DNA of 64,000 bases from an uncultured Collinsella sp. (GTDB lineage: Bacteria > Actinomycetota > Coriobacteriia > Coriobacteriales > Coriobacteriaceae), in NCBI GenBank assembly GCA_902495355.1, contig CABUWV010000002.1, positions 1 through 64,000 on the forward strand. Reading direction: 5' to 3'. The notes under the pieces are model-generated. The model searched no databases, was not told the DNA's origin, and saw only the letters and a list, made by a program, of their open reading frames with translations. Below, in pieces: positions 20,071 to 29,000 of the stretch. The position numbers and the translations under genes are program-made. Position 1 is the stretch's first letter. Each line of letters begins with the position of its first letter.

Positions 20071-20112
20071 CATGCGGGGCCTTCTAGCCGACTTGGCAGA
20101 AGGCCCCGCATG
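20071..20112. terminator. Bidirectional terminator
   Basis: CATGCGGGGCCTTCT (20071-20085) and AGAAGGCCCCGCATG (20098-20112) pair over 15 bp with a 12-nt loop. It lies just past the stop of the PatB-like gene on the minus strand. Confidence 0.85.
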
Positions 20113-20122
20113 CAGCGCACAC

Positions 20123-21337
20123 TTACCGTGCATTAAAAACGTAGCGGTCTAGGCGGTCGCACGCCTCCCTTACGCGCGAAAGCGGCAGCGCCAGATTCAC
20201 GCGAATGTGGCAGGGTCCGTGGAACGGGCGGCCGTCCTGATACCCCACGCCCACGCGCGCCCCCTCGTCGAGTAACCACTGAATATCGCGGCCATGCTCG
20301 CGGCACCACTCGGTGCAGTCCAGAAACACCATGTAGGTGCCCTGCGGACGCGAATAGCTCACGCCCTCAAAATGCTCGTCCACGTAATCGCAGAAGTACT
20401 CGATATTGCCGGCAAGCACCTGGTTGAGCTCATCAACCCACTCGTAGCCTTGCGGCTGATAGGCACCGATAAGCGCATGCATGGAGAGGACATTCATCTC
20501 GTTGTAGTGGGTCTTGTTGGACACGGCGCACACGCGGTCGCGCAGCGTCTCGTTGTAGATAATGTGGTAGCTGCCGACCAGACCTGCCAGGTTAAACGTC
20601 TTGCTAGGCGCGTAGAGGGCAACCGTGCGCATGCGGGCATCCTCGCTCACCGACTGCGTCGGGATATGCTTGTGACCCGGCAGGATGATATCGGACCAAA
20701 TCTCGTCCGATATCACCACGCAATCGTGCTGGCGATAGATGTCCATGGCACGTTCGATCTCGTCGCGCTCCCATACGCGGCCGCAGGGATTATGCGGCGA
20801 GCAGAACACCGCGGCATGGATGTGGTTTTGGGCGAGTTTGCGCTCCATGTCCTCAAAGTCCATACGCCACACGCCCTGGTCGTCGAGCTTAAGCGGGCTG
20901 TGGACAATGCGATAGCCCGCGGCCTCGATGGACTTGGTAAAGCCGATGTAGGTAGGGCTGTGGACCAGCACCGCATCGCCTGGCTGGACATACGCGCGCA
21001 GCGTCGACACGACACCGCCCAACACGCCGTTTTCGTAGCCGATATGCTCCGGCGCCAAGTCCTCAACGCCGTTGCGACGGCTCTGCCATTCGATGATGTG
21101 GTCGAAGTACTCGGGACGCGGATTGAAGTAGCCAAACATGGGGTGCTGAGCGCGCTTGATGATGTACTCCTGAACCGTGGGCACCGTAGCAAAATTCATG
21201 TCGGCCACCCACATGGGAATGCGGTCGAAGCCCTCGTCTGGTGCGTTCGGAGCCATACCGGGGATCTCGCCCCAAGAGTCAACGGCGATGGAGTCCATGC
21301 CGTGGCGGTCGATAAGCGAGCTAAAGTCGTATTTCAT
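20123..21337 (-). CDS. MalY/PatB family pyridoxal-phosphate C-S lyase or aminotransferase
   Basis: The 404-residue fold-type I PLP enzyme has the lysine that binds the cofactor in YAPSKTFNLAGLVGSY (about residue 246) and the conserved CSPHNPCGRVW and SDEIWSD stretches. PatB/MalY members cleave cystathionine and other cysteine S-conjugates to pyruvate, ammonia and a thiol. The N-terminal sequence (DSIAVDSWGEIPG...IPMWVADMNFATVP) is typical. It is monocistronic with a strong terminator. In gut bacteria such enzymes can release volatile thiols or free drugs from cysteine conjugates, but the substrate here is not known. Confidence 0.9.
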   Translation of the reverse strand: MKYDFSSLIDRHGMDSIAVDSWGEIPGMAPNAPDEGFDRIPMWVADMNFATVPTVQEYIIKRAQHPMFGYFNPRPEYFDHIIEWQSRRNGVEDLAPEHIGYENGVLGGVVSTLRAYVQPGDAVLVHSPTYIGFTKSIEAAGYRIVHSPLKLDDQGVWRMDFEDMERKLAQNHIHAAVFCSPHNPCGRVWERDEIERAMDIYRQHDCVVISDEIWSDIILPGHKHIPTQSVSEDARMRTVALYAPSKTFNLAGLVGSYHIIYNETLRDRVCAVSNKTHYNEMNVLSMHALIGAYQPQGYEWVDELNQVLAGNIEYFCDYVDEHFEGVSYSRPQGTYMVFLDCTEWCREHGRDIQWLLDEGARVGVGYQDGRPFHGPCHIRVNLALPLSRVREACDRLDRYVFNAR

Positions 21338-21455
21338 GCTGAGCTCCCATGCAAAGCGGACTATTTTGGTATTGGTAGGCGTTATTGTCCACCAGTATGG
21401 GCGATTTTGACATGGGGTTTGGCGCTTAATTTGACGGGTTCAGACGAATGGCTGG

Positions 21456-22202
21456 TTAGGCTTGCGCGTCGTTGACGGCGACTACGGTTAGCTGGGTTTT
21501 ATCGACCGTAAAAGATATGTCGAGCCCAGCATAAGCTAAGTGGTAAACGCGGTTTGGCTCGTGCTTGCTGCCCGCGCGGCGCGGATCTTGGCAAAGGACC
21601 TCGACCAAGCCGGGGAGCTTTGCGGGCGGGACCATATCCTGCAGCGCTTGTGGAAACTCAACATCGAGCTCTTGCCATGGAGCGCCCTCAATCCAGCCGC
21701 CGGTCGCATCCGGGTGGCAGTCCGCAAACGGGATGTAGGGCTTGATATCGTAGATGGGCGTGCCGTCGCGCAGATCGGCCCCCAGCACATGGATGATGGG
21801 GCCGTCGTCGGTAAGCTCCACGCGGTCGAGCTTAACGCAGGTGAGCCCGATGGGATTAGGGCGAAACGGACTGCGCGTGGCAAAGACACCCACGCGCTCG
21901 GCTCCGCCCAGACGCGGCGGACGCACGGTCTTCGACCACTTGACGTTGGTGCCGGACCTGTCCTGCGACTTGGCATCGGCAGCTATGTCTTTAGCCGTGC
22001 CGCCGGGCGTTCCGTTTTCGAAGCGCCACAGCAGCCACAGGTGAGAGAAGGAGTCCAAACCCTCAACCGCTGCATTGGAGGCAAATTCCGGCTCAAAGAC
22101 GATGTGTCCCTGCAGATGAGGCGCCAAAAAGCTGTTGCGCGGAATGCCGAACTTCTGCGGCAGGTCGGTATGTATGTGTGCGATAGGTTCCATGCCGGTC
22201 AT
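21456..22202 (-). CDS. trmO: tRNA (N6-threonylcarbamoyladenosine37-N6)-methyltransferase TrmO
   Basis: The protein of about 248 residues has the TsaA/VirR beta-barrel signature: PIAHIHTDLPQKFGIPRNS at the start, FRPNPIGLTCVKLDRVE in the middle and GADLRDGTPIYDIKPYIPFAD later. It methylates t6A37 of threonine tRNAs. The start is uncertain: ATGs at 22202 and 22193 both lack a strong ribosome site, and a longer reading to 22286 adds residues not seen in the family. The C-terminal extension after the barrel is usual for bacterial forms. Confidence 0.88.
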   Translation of the reverse strand: MTGMEPIAHIHTDLPQKFGIPRNSFLAPHLQGHIVFEPEFASNAAVEGLDSFSHLWLLWRFENGTPGGTAKDIAADAKSQDRSGTNVKWSKTVRPPRLGGAERVGVFATRSPFRPNPIGLTCVKLDRVELTDDGPIIHVLGADLRDGTPIYDIKPYIPFADCHPDATGGWIEGAPWQELDVEFPQALQDMVPPAKLPGLVEVLCQDPRRAGSKHEPNRVYHLAYAGLDISFTVDKTQLTVVAVNDAQA

Positions 22203-22333
22203 TGTACGGCATGGAGGTGTGGGGCGTTGCGCGCAATTCTTCGCCGCGGTCCCCGTCGTGCAACCAACGGTTGCTTGGAAGGGCACCTGCGGCCGCTTAT
22301 GCTTAAGCCATCAACTAGCAGAAAGGAGCCGCT

Positions 22334-23161
22334 ATGGCCTTTGCAGAAAAGCTCATCGCCGTCCGTCGCGCCCATCACCTTACCCAGGAGCAGCTCGCCG
22401 CCAAGCTCTTCGTCACACGCCAAGCCGTCAGCCGTTGGGAGCGTGGCGAGGTCACACCGGGCATCGACATGATGAAGCTCATCGCCGCCGTGACTGGCGA
22501 GCCCCTGTCTCATCTGCTCGAAATGCCCGAGCACTATTGTCAGAGCTGCGGCATGATACTCACGCCCGACGACTGCGGTACCGATGCTGCGGGCACCGCG
22601 ACCGATCATTACTGCAAGTGGTGCTACGACCACGGCAAGTACACCTACGACACCACCATGGAGGCGATGATTGAAGATTGTGCCCCGCGGCTGGCGCAAA
22701 ACACCGGCATGTCGCTCGACGAAGCCGTCTCGCTCATGGGCGCCGTCCTGCCGCAACTGGAGCGCTGGCGCACCGTGCAGGAAAACGAGGAGCGCTACGG
22801 TGCCGAGGCGCGGGCGCGCTATGGCGATGAGGCTATCGATGCAGCAAACGAAACGTTACTGGACATGGATCCTCAGACATGGAACGACATGAAGGAACTT
22901 GAACGCGCTATTCTGGGTCAACTCTCGATTGCCATGGGCGACGGCGATGCGGATGGAAGCGAGGCTCGCAAGCTTGTCGCGATGCATCGTCGTTGGATTG
23001 GTCTCAACTGGGGACGCGAACCCCAGAACGAAGCGTACCTGGGCCTCGCCCACGGCTATCTTGCCGACCAGCGCTTTGTTGACTACTACGACAAGCCCTG
23101 CGGCACCGGAGCCACGGCGTTTCTGGCCCAGGCCATCGAGTTGTCACTGGCCCGCGCATAG
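22334..23161 (+). CDS. XRE regulator with zinc ribbon and TipAS drug-recognition domain
   Basis: The protein has 275 residues in three modules. An XRE helix-turn-helix (about 5-60, LTQEQLAAKLFVTRQAVSRW) comes first. A short zinc ribbon (about 72-105, with the CQSCG and CKWC pairs) follows. Last is a TipAS-like helical domain (about 150-272, EERYGAEARARYGDEAIDAA and HRRWIGLNW). TipAS binds thiopeptide and related hydrophobic compounds in Streptomyces TipA, where it is joined to a MerR DNA-binding domain. Here the DNA-binding part is XRE instead. GAAAGGAG precedes the ATG. It probably senses a small molecule and controls itself or a distant gene. Confidence 0.82.
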   Translation: MAFAEKLIAVRRAHHLTQEQLAAKLFVTRQAVSRWERGEVTPGIDMMKLIAAVTGEPLSHLLEMPEHYCQSCGMILTPDDCGTDAAGTATDHYCKWCYDHGKYTYDTTMEAMIEDCAPRLAQNTGMSLDEAVSLMGAVLPQLERWRTVQENEERYGAEARARYGDEAIDAANETLLDMDPQTWNDMKELERAILGQLSIAMGDGDADGSEARKLVAMHRRWIGLNWGREPQNEAYLGLAHGYLADQRFVDYYDKPCGTGATAFLAQAIELSLARA

Positions 23162-23212
23162 ACCGCGGCGGCTTTGGGTATTTCAATCAAAACCGCAACC
23201 GATTGGAGACCT

Positions 23213-23458
23213 ATGGCTACTAATCATGAGCTCGCACTGTACGTTATGACCGGCTGCCCGTATTGCATAAAGGTCAAGCGTTTCCTTGCCGATAACGGCG
23301 TGACCATTCCCGAGCGCAATATCTCGACCGATTCCGATGCCGAACAGACACTTATCGCCGTCGGCGGAAAACGCCAGGTTCCCTGCCTATTCATCGACGG
23401 CAAACCACTCTACGAATCGAGCGACATCATCGCATGGGTACAGGAGAACCTGCTCTAG
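23213..23458 (+). CDS. Glutaredoxin-like thiol-disulfide protein
   Basis: The 81-residue protein has the thioredoxin fold, with the active site CPYC (about residues 14-17) and the cis-proline of GKRQVPCLFIDG. It also resembles the N-terminal domain of glutathione S-transferases (LYESSDIIAWVQENL). The ATG at 23213 has GGAG 5 nt upstream. Because Coriobacteriia generally lack glutathione, its electron donor may be another thiol or a thioredoxin reductase (inference). It follows the TipAS regulator by 51 nt and may be co-transcribed. Confidence 0.85.
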   Translation: MATNHELALYVMTGCPYCIKVKRFLADNGVTIPERNISTDSDAEQTLIAVGGKRQVPCLFIDGKPLYESSDIIAWVQENLL

Positions 23459-23466
23459 TGCAACAG

Positions 23467-23520
23467 AGTCGTTGGGGACGTTCTTAAATGACTAGTCGTT
23501 AAAGAACGTCCCCAATGACT
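23467..23520. repeat. Intergenic dyad repeat, copy 3
   Basis: AGTCGTTGGGGACGTTCTT (23467-23485) and its inverted partner AAGAACGTCCCCAATGACT (23502-23520) flank ATGACTAGTCG. The unit is the same as at 1057 and 13349, but here it lies between converging genes and would form a strong hairpin, so it could serve as a terminator at this place. Confidence 0.82.
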
Positions 23521-23522
23521 AG

Positions 23523-24476
23523 CTAGCTGTGGAAGCGGGCTATGGGCGCAAGTGGCTGCTCGCGAAAGACGCGATCGACGGCGGCACGGTATTCGTCGAC
23601 CTTTTTAGTCTTACGCACGAGCTTGTGGACGGTGGCGGGGTCGGCGAAAGCGCACTTGGCGTAGAACCACCACTCCTTCATGCGAAAGACCGCATTGCCG
23701 CCAATCTCTTCTGCATAGGCCGCGAACAGCGTGTCGTGGAAACGCTGTAGCTCGGCTGCTGTGGCAGCAGGACCGCCGTTGACCATGCGTGCCAGCGCAG
23801 GGTTCGCGAGCAACCCGCGTCCCAGCATCACGTGGCGCGTAGCAGGATAGGCCTCCACCAGCGCTTCCATATCCTCAAGATCAAAAATGTCGCCGTTGTA
23901 TGCCACCGGAAACGGTGCCCGCTCCAACGTCTCGCCATAAAACTCTTTGCGCGGCGAGCCCGTATAGCGGTCCTTTTGCACGCGCGGGTGCACAATCAGC
24001 TCTGCCAGCGGCATGTGGCAATACAGATCGAGCACGCGCTCGTATTCGTCGTCGCTCTCCAGCCCCAGCCTGGTTTTTACCGACACCGGCAACGGCGAAC
24101 GTTCGCACACATCGTTCAAGAACACCTCGAGCTCGTCGAGATTGCGCAAAAAACCCGAGCCCTTGCCCTTGGCGACAACTGTTCCCGAGGGGCAACCCAG
24201 GTTGAGATTGACCTCGCGATAGCCCATGTCGGCGAGCACCTGTGCCGCCCACACAAACTCGTCCGCGTTCTTGGACATCAACTGAGGCACCACGTCGAGC
24301 CCCTGGTTATTGGCAGGATCGATCTCCTTAAACGCCTTGCCGCCAAAGCGGTTTCCCACCCGCGGCGGCGGCAAAAACGGCGTGTAATAACAATCGAGCG
24401 CACCGAAGCACTCCGCATGCACGCGACGGAACACATGCCCGGTAATCCCCTCCATAGGGGCAAGCGAAAGAATCAT
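23523..24476 (-). CDS. tRNA-dihydrouridine synthase family protein
   Basis: The 317-residue FMN enzyme reduces uridine to dihydrouridine in tRNA. APMEGITGHVFRR lies at the start of the TIM barrel. NLGCPSGTVVAKGKGSGFLR holds the catalytic cysteine (about residue 95), KTRLG follows, and HPRVQKDRYTG and YNGDIFDLEDMEAL contact the phosphate of FMN. The start ATG is at the very end of the gene's own CAT-rich region, with TGAGAGAAG upstream. It is one of the Dus enzymes found singly in Actinobacteria; which uridine it modifies is not clear. Confidence 0.9.
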   Translation of the reverse strand: MILSLAPMEGITGHVFRRVHAECFGALDCYYTPFLPPPRVGNRFGGKAFKEIDPANNQGLDVVPQLMSKNADEFVWAAQVLADMGYREVNLNLGCPSGTVVAKGKGSGFLRNLDELEVFLNDVCERSPLPVSVKTRLGLESDDEYERVLDLYCHMPLAELIVHPRVQKDRYTGSPRKEFYGETLERAPFPVAYNGDIFDLEDMEALVEAYPATRHVMLGRGLLANPALARMVNGGPAATAAELQRFHDTLFAAYAEEIGGNAVFRMKEWWFYAKCAFADPATVHKLVRKTKKVDEYRAAVDRVFREQPLAPIARFHS

Positions 24477-24497
24477 CTACTCTTCTCTCATATCAAC

Positions 24498-24532
24498 GAA
24501 CATGACTAAGGGACTGCCCCTTTGTCATGTTC
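24498..24532. repeat. Short hairpin repeat of the TGACAAAGGGG type, copy 1
   Basis: GAACATGAC (24498-24506) pairs with GTCATGTTC (24524-24532); within it AAGGG pairs with CCCTT. The core (TGAC-AAGG-C-CCTT-GTCA) is shared with the hairpin at 26032-26060. It lies upstream of the dihydrouridine synthase gene, so it is not its terminator. Confidence 0.6.
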
Positions 24533-24543
24533 ATTATGCCTTG

Positions 24544-24580
24544 TGCTCTAACACCACGCCATTAGCGCCGTGTTAGAGCA
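24544..24580. terminator. Hairpin in front of the 24656 membrane-protein gene
   Basis: TGCTCTAACAC (24544-24554) and GTGTTAGAGCA (24570-24580) pair over 11 bp with a 15-nt loop. No T tract follows directly. It may be a terminator from an ancestral gene or part of a leader. Confidence 0.45.
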
Positions 24581-24655
24581 ACCGACGCCTTGCACTCATT
24601 TATACTCAAACGCATGCGTGCATCGCCCCCGAAAAACGATGAGAGTCGAGGCCCC

Positions 24656-25789
24656 ATGCAGCAACTCACCGAGCAAGAAAAGAAACGCATCCAGCGGTAC
24701 TGCACATACCCCAAAATCGCAGCGACCGCACTCGTCATGTCGTTCGTAGCATGCCTGTTGATGTTGCCACTCCAAATGATCAACGATATCGCGTTTCACC
24801 AAAAGGAATTCCAACCCGCGGGCATATATACCGCCATCGCACTCACCGTAATCGAACTCGCCATCTTTTGCTATTGCGCTCTTGCGCCGCGCTTTGGAAT
24901 GCAGGGCAAACAGTGGAAGGAGCTGCAGAGCAGGCTTGCGGTGGCCCAGACCAACAAGGACCGTTCCGCGGAGGTCGCCGGCATGCTTGCCACGCAAGCT
25001 GCCGGCCGCCTGCTCAAGAACAGCGATAACGATCTCGCGCGCAACCTGGGCGGTACCGCCGAGGTTGCCAGCGCCGTAGGGGCAGTCGCCACGGCGGCAG
25101 ACGTGCTGGCCGAGACCTCGAGCAATGCCGAGGCCATGGCAAACGCATACGGCGTGACGATTCCAAACGTCAAGAAGCAGATCATAGCTCTCGCGGTGTT
25201 GCCCGCCATTGTGCTGCTTGGCGTCTACATCCCGCAGTTTGTCCAGGGAAATAACGAGCTTCAGGCAAGAAAGGCTGCAGCCGCCGAGCAGCTCGTCATC
25301 GCGCAAGATGCCTTGGAGCCCGTGTGCGAACGCGTCGCAGCAGACGACCCATACGAGTCGTATCACGACTACGGCTACCGCATTATCGGCTATCTGCGCG
25401 ATAATGACCTCGGCACTCAAACAGCCTATGTCTACCTTTCTTTCGATGCAGATGGCATGCTCACGGACGTCGATTACACCAGTCAGATCGACCCCGAGGC
25501 AAGCCTTGCAGACAACCTCGCCCGCGCCGAGCAGGATATTGCAACGCTCTGTGCCCCGCTCAACGGACTGGACATTTCCGTTGCCACGCCTGACCTCCTC
25601 GCGCCATGTAGCCTGTCGGATGAGTTTAAGCAGGCATTTTTGGCCGGATCCTTATACGAGGAGATCAGCATCAAGACGGAGGACGAATCCATCAAGTCGT
25701 ACTACGCCTTTGACACCGAGCCCGAGGAAGAGTTCGACGAATACACCCATCCGGAAATTAGGCTCATGCTCTCTGCAAAGAAGAGCTAG
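24656..25789 (+). CDS. Hypothetical membrane protein with extracytoplasmic domain
   Basis: I do not recognise a family. The product has 377 residues from the ATG at 24656, which has CGAGG close upstream; a TTG at 24590 is less likely. Helices lie at about 19-42, 56-77 and 180-200. An alanine-rich segment predicted helical (about 90-170, GMLATQAAGRLLKNSDNDLA and repeated EVASAVGAVATAADVLAE) lies between the second and third. The last 170 residues form a soluble acidic domain. The gene is isolated between hairpin repeats. Confidence 0.65.
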   Translation: MQQLTEQEKKRIQRYCTYPKIAATALVMSFVACLLMLPLQMINDIAFHQKEFQPAGIYTAIALTVIELAIFCYCALAPRFGMQGKQWKELQSRLAVAQTNKDRSAEVAGMLATQAAGRLLKNSDNDLARNLGGTAEVASAVGAVATAADVLAETSSNAEAMANAYGVTIPNVKKQIIALAVLPAIVLLGVYIPQFVQGNNELQARKAAAAEQLVIAQDALEPVCERVAADDPYESYHDYGYRIIGYLRDNDLGTQTAYVYLSFDADGMLTDVDYTSQIDPEASLADNLARAEQDIATLCAPLNGLDISVATPDLLAPCSLSDEFKQAFLAGSLYEEISIKTEDESIKSYYAFDTEPEEEFDEYTHPEIRLMLSAKKS

Positions 25790-25835
25790 AAGCTTGCGTT
25801 CTGATTTCCGCTCGCAAACGCCGTCTATATCTCGA

Positions 25836-26011
25836 GGTCTAATACTTTCCCCAGAAGTGAATGGCTGTATTTGGACCCCCGAAGCATCGACATTTTCAGA
25901 CGCCAAAACCGCAGGATTTGACTGGCAAAACCGCAGGAAATTGCATCACAAAAGTGCCGATGCTTCGGGGGTCTATTTTGACTCGTTCACTTCTCGGAAA
26001 AGTATTAGACC
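25836..26011. repeat. 176-bp long inverted repeat element
   Basis: Its outer ends are GGTCTAATACT (25836-25846) and the inverse AGTATTAGACC (26001-26011). Its inner ends are a perfect 16-bp inverted pair at 25874-25889 and 25958-25973 (GACCCCCGAAGCATCG and inverse). The parts between also match in part, including AGAAGTGAA with TTCACTTCT. The centre holds a 13-nt direct repeat, CAAAACCGCAGGA, at 25904-25916 and 25926-25938. No reading frame fits. It has the look of a miniature mobile or intergenic repeat that folds into a long hairpin. Confidence 0.75.
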
Positions 26012-26031
26012 CTGATTTCGCAAGGGTCTCG

Positions 26032-26060
26032 ATGTGACAAAGGACCGTCCCTTGTCACAT
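26032..26060. repeat. Short hairpin repeat of the TGACAAAGG type, copy 2
   Basis: ATGTGACAA (26032-26040) and TTGTCACAT (26052-26060) pair perfectly, enclosing AGGACCGTCCC, where GGAC and GTCC pair as well. It touches the stop codon of the large ABC protein gene on the minus strand and probably serves as its terminator. Confidence 0.7.
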
Positions 26061-29000
26061 TATTCGGAGCGCAAGGCCTCCACGGGATCCTTCCTGGACG
26101 CGCTGCGGGCCGGCAGCAGGCCGGCAACAACCGTCAACAGCACCGAAATCGCGATGAGCACCAGCGCATCCTGCACGGGCAGGCTCATCAGATTGGGTAC
26201 CTGCTTGGCAGCAAGTGCCCAGGCATTAACCGGAAAGCTCACGAGCACCACGACGACAATGGCAAAGACGCCGGCGATGAGGCCTTCGATAAAGGTCTCG
26301 GCGTTAAACACGTTGGCCACATTGCGCTTCGATGCGCCGATTGCGCGCAGGATGCCGATCTCCTTTTTGCGCTCCAGTACGCTGATGTAGGTGATGATGC
26401 CAATCATGATGGAGCTCACCACCAGGCTGATACTCACGAATGCGATGAGCACCAAGCTGATGGTGTTCACGATGTCGGTCACCGACCCCATGATGATACC
26501 CATGTAGTCGGTGTACGAGATTGCCTGCTCATCGTGGCCAGCGGCTTTGACCTGCTTGTTGTACGCGTCGATATGATCGAGCACGCGCTCTTTGGCCTCA
26601 AAGTCGCGCGGGAAAATCTTGACCGAGATGGGGTCGGCCTCGTCCGCATAGCCCAGTGTGGTCAGATTGTTGTCGTAGGTGAGCTTCGACGCCTTGGCAT
26701 AGCTCATCATGAGCGAACTCAGGTCCTCGGCGTCCATGTTGAAATGGATGGCACGAGCAAAGGCGCTCGCATCCACGTGCATGGCGCTCGCCAGGCTGGC
26801 AAAACTCGAAGACATCTGCGTCGCCATCTGGTCCATGAGCCCCGCCGCGCCCGCCTTGAGCTGGGACGATACCGTCGACGCTACCTGCTCGCTGATTGCC
26901 TTCATCACCTGGTCCATAGCCTGCTGCAGATACGGAGCCAGCTGCTTTTGCACATAGTCGGTCATCGCCTGCTGCAGGCGCTCGGCCAGGGCATCGCCGC
27001 CGAGCGCTTTGAGCTGGGCCAGAATTTGCTGGGCTGCCGTATCACTCTCAAGATACGTCGAGAACGCGGCAGCGAGCTTTGACGCGTCCTTAAGATCATC
27101 GGGTGTCAGCGCCTTAAACTGATCAGACTGCAAAAAGCCCTCAAACAGCTGGTTGGCCAGCGTTCCCACCTGCTGCATTTGCTCGGGTGTGAGTTCCAGA
27201 CCGTCAAAGATACCCGAGAAATCTGGGGCTGGCGCTTTGGCCATGATGTCGCTGAAGTCGATGTCCTTCCCAACGCCCGAAAGGTCAATGTCCAGACCCG
27301 ACAGATCGATGCCCGTTAGATCAATGCCGCCGCCGGCCGCACCCGAGAGTGCAGACGTATCGAACGAGAACGCGCTCTTGAGCGCCGCCTCGTCCACACT
27401 GAACATACTGCCCAGATCCACGCCCTGTTTGGCCTCGCCCTGCAGTTCATCGAAAGACTTGCCCGTAAAGACATCCGTCTCGGGGCGGGCGAGTTGCTCC
27501 TGCACAATCTGCGAATCGGCGGCGCGCTCCATAAGCCGGCGAGTCAGCGCATGCGTATAGGCAATGCCCGGAGACAACGCACTCGCGTTGGCCGTCTCGT
27601 TAGGTCGCACCACGCCCACAATGTGCACGTCAATACCGTTGGCAACCTTGGCCGTCATAAAATCGGCGTCGCCAGACATGTCAGTCCACATGCCGGTCTC
27701 TTCGTTTTTGCGATAGGCATCGGCCGGCGACAACACCTTAAACGTCGTGGACAGCGCATCGTCGTAGGTAAAGTCGGCGCCGGTCTCGGGCGTCTCGACC
27801 CCACCGTCAGCCGTCATGGCGCTGTTAACCAGATCGTTGAGTTCATTGATATCCAACGCACCGATGCTGTAGAGCGTGTAGTCGCCCACCGTGCCGCGAC
27901 TCGAAAGCACCATCACGGCTTCGTTAGCAGACGTAGGCCAATGCCCCGCCACGACGTCGTATTGGCTGTCGAGCAGGCTCTGGTCGTCAATCATTTCGTT
28001 GAAGACCGAGGTTCCCATGGACTCCATGCTCACCGTTGCTGCCGAGCTCGCGCCGCCGCTCATGGCCTCGGTCATGGCATTGGGCACCAGACGCACGGGC
28101 TTCTCGTCTCCCTTGCCCGCGCGATAGACAACCGGCGTTACGCCATAGCCGTACTGAATAGCGTTGACCTCTTTGTCAATACCATCGCCACCGGCATCGA
28201 GCCATGCCTTAAAGCTCGTCATGTCGTTGGACTTAACACTTGCAAACATATCCTTTACGGCCGTGACCACGGGAATCTTATCGGTTCCCTGAGCCTTGCC
28301 GTCGGTACCGTCGTCGGACGAATCCTCGCCGTTGGACGCCTCGTCATCCGTGGCCCCCTGCCCGCCCATCATGGACGACAGGTCGTAGTCCTGCTTGGAG
28401 ATCGTAAGCGGGTAGCTCGAGAGCGTATCCTCCTCGACCTTTTTGATGTAATTGTTCACGCCATTGGAGAGCGCCAGGATCGCCGCAATACCGATAATGC
28501 CAATCGACCCCGCAAAGGCCGTCATGGCCGTACGGCCCTTTTTGGTCATAAGGTTTCGGGCAGAAAGCCCCAGCGCCGTCACAAAGCTCATCGAGGTTTT
28601 GCGCGTAGGCTTTGCCTCGCGACGCGTGGCGCCAGCGATATCGAAAGGATCGGAATCGTCGGTGATCTTGCCGTCCGCCAGGTTGACGATGCGCGTGGCG
28701 TATTGGTACGCCAGCTCGGGATTGTGCGTGACCATAATAACCAGACGGTCGCGCGCCACGTCCTTGAGCAAGTCCATGACCTGCACGGACGTTGTGGAAT
28801 CCAAGGCGCCGGTCGGCTCGTCTGCCAGCACAATCTCGGGATCGTTGATTAGGGCGCGGGCGATGGCCACGCGCTGCATCTGCCCGCCTGACAGCTGACT
28901 CGGACGTTTGTTAACGTGCTCGCCCAGGCCGACTTTCTCCAATGCCTCGCGCGCACGCTGGCGGCGCTCGGCATGCCCCACGCCCGTGAGCGTGAGCGCC

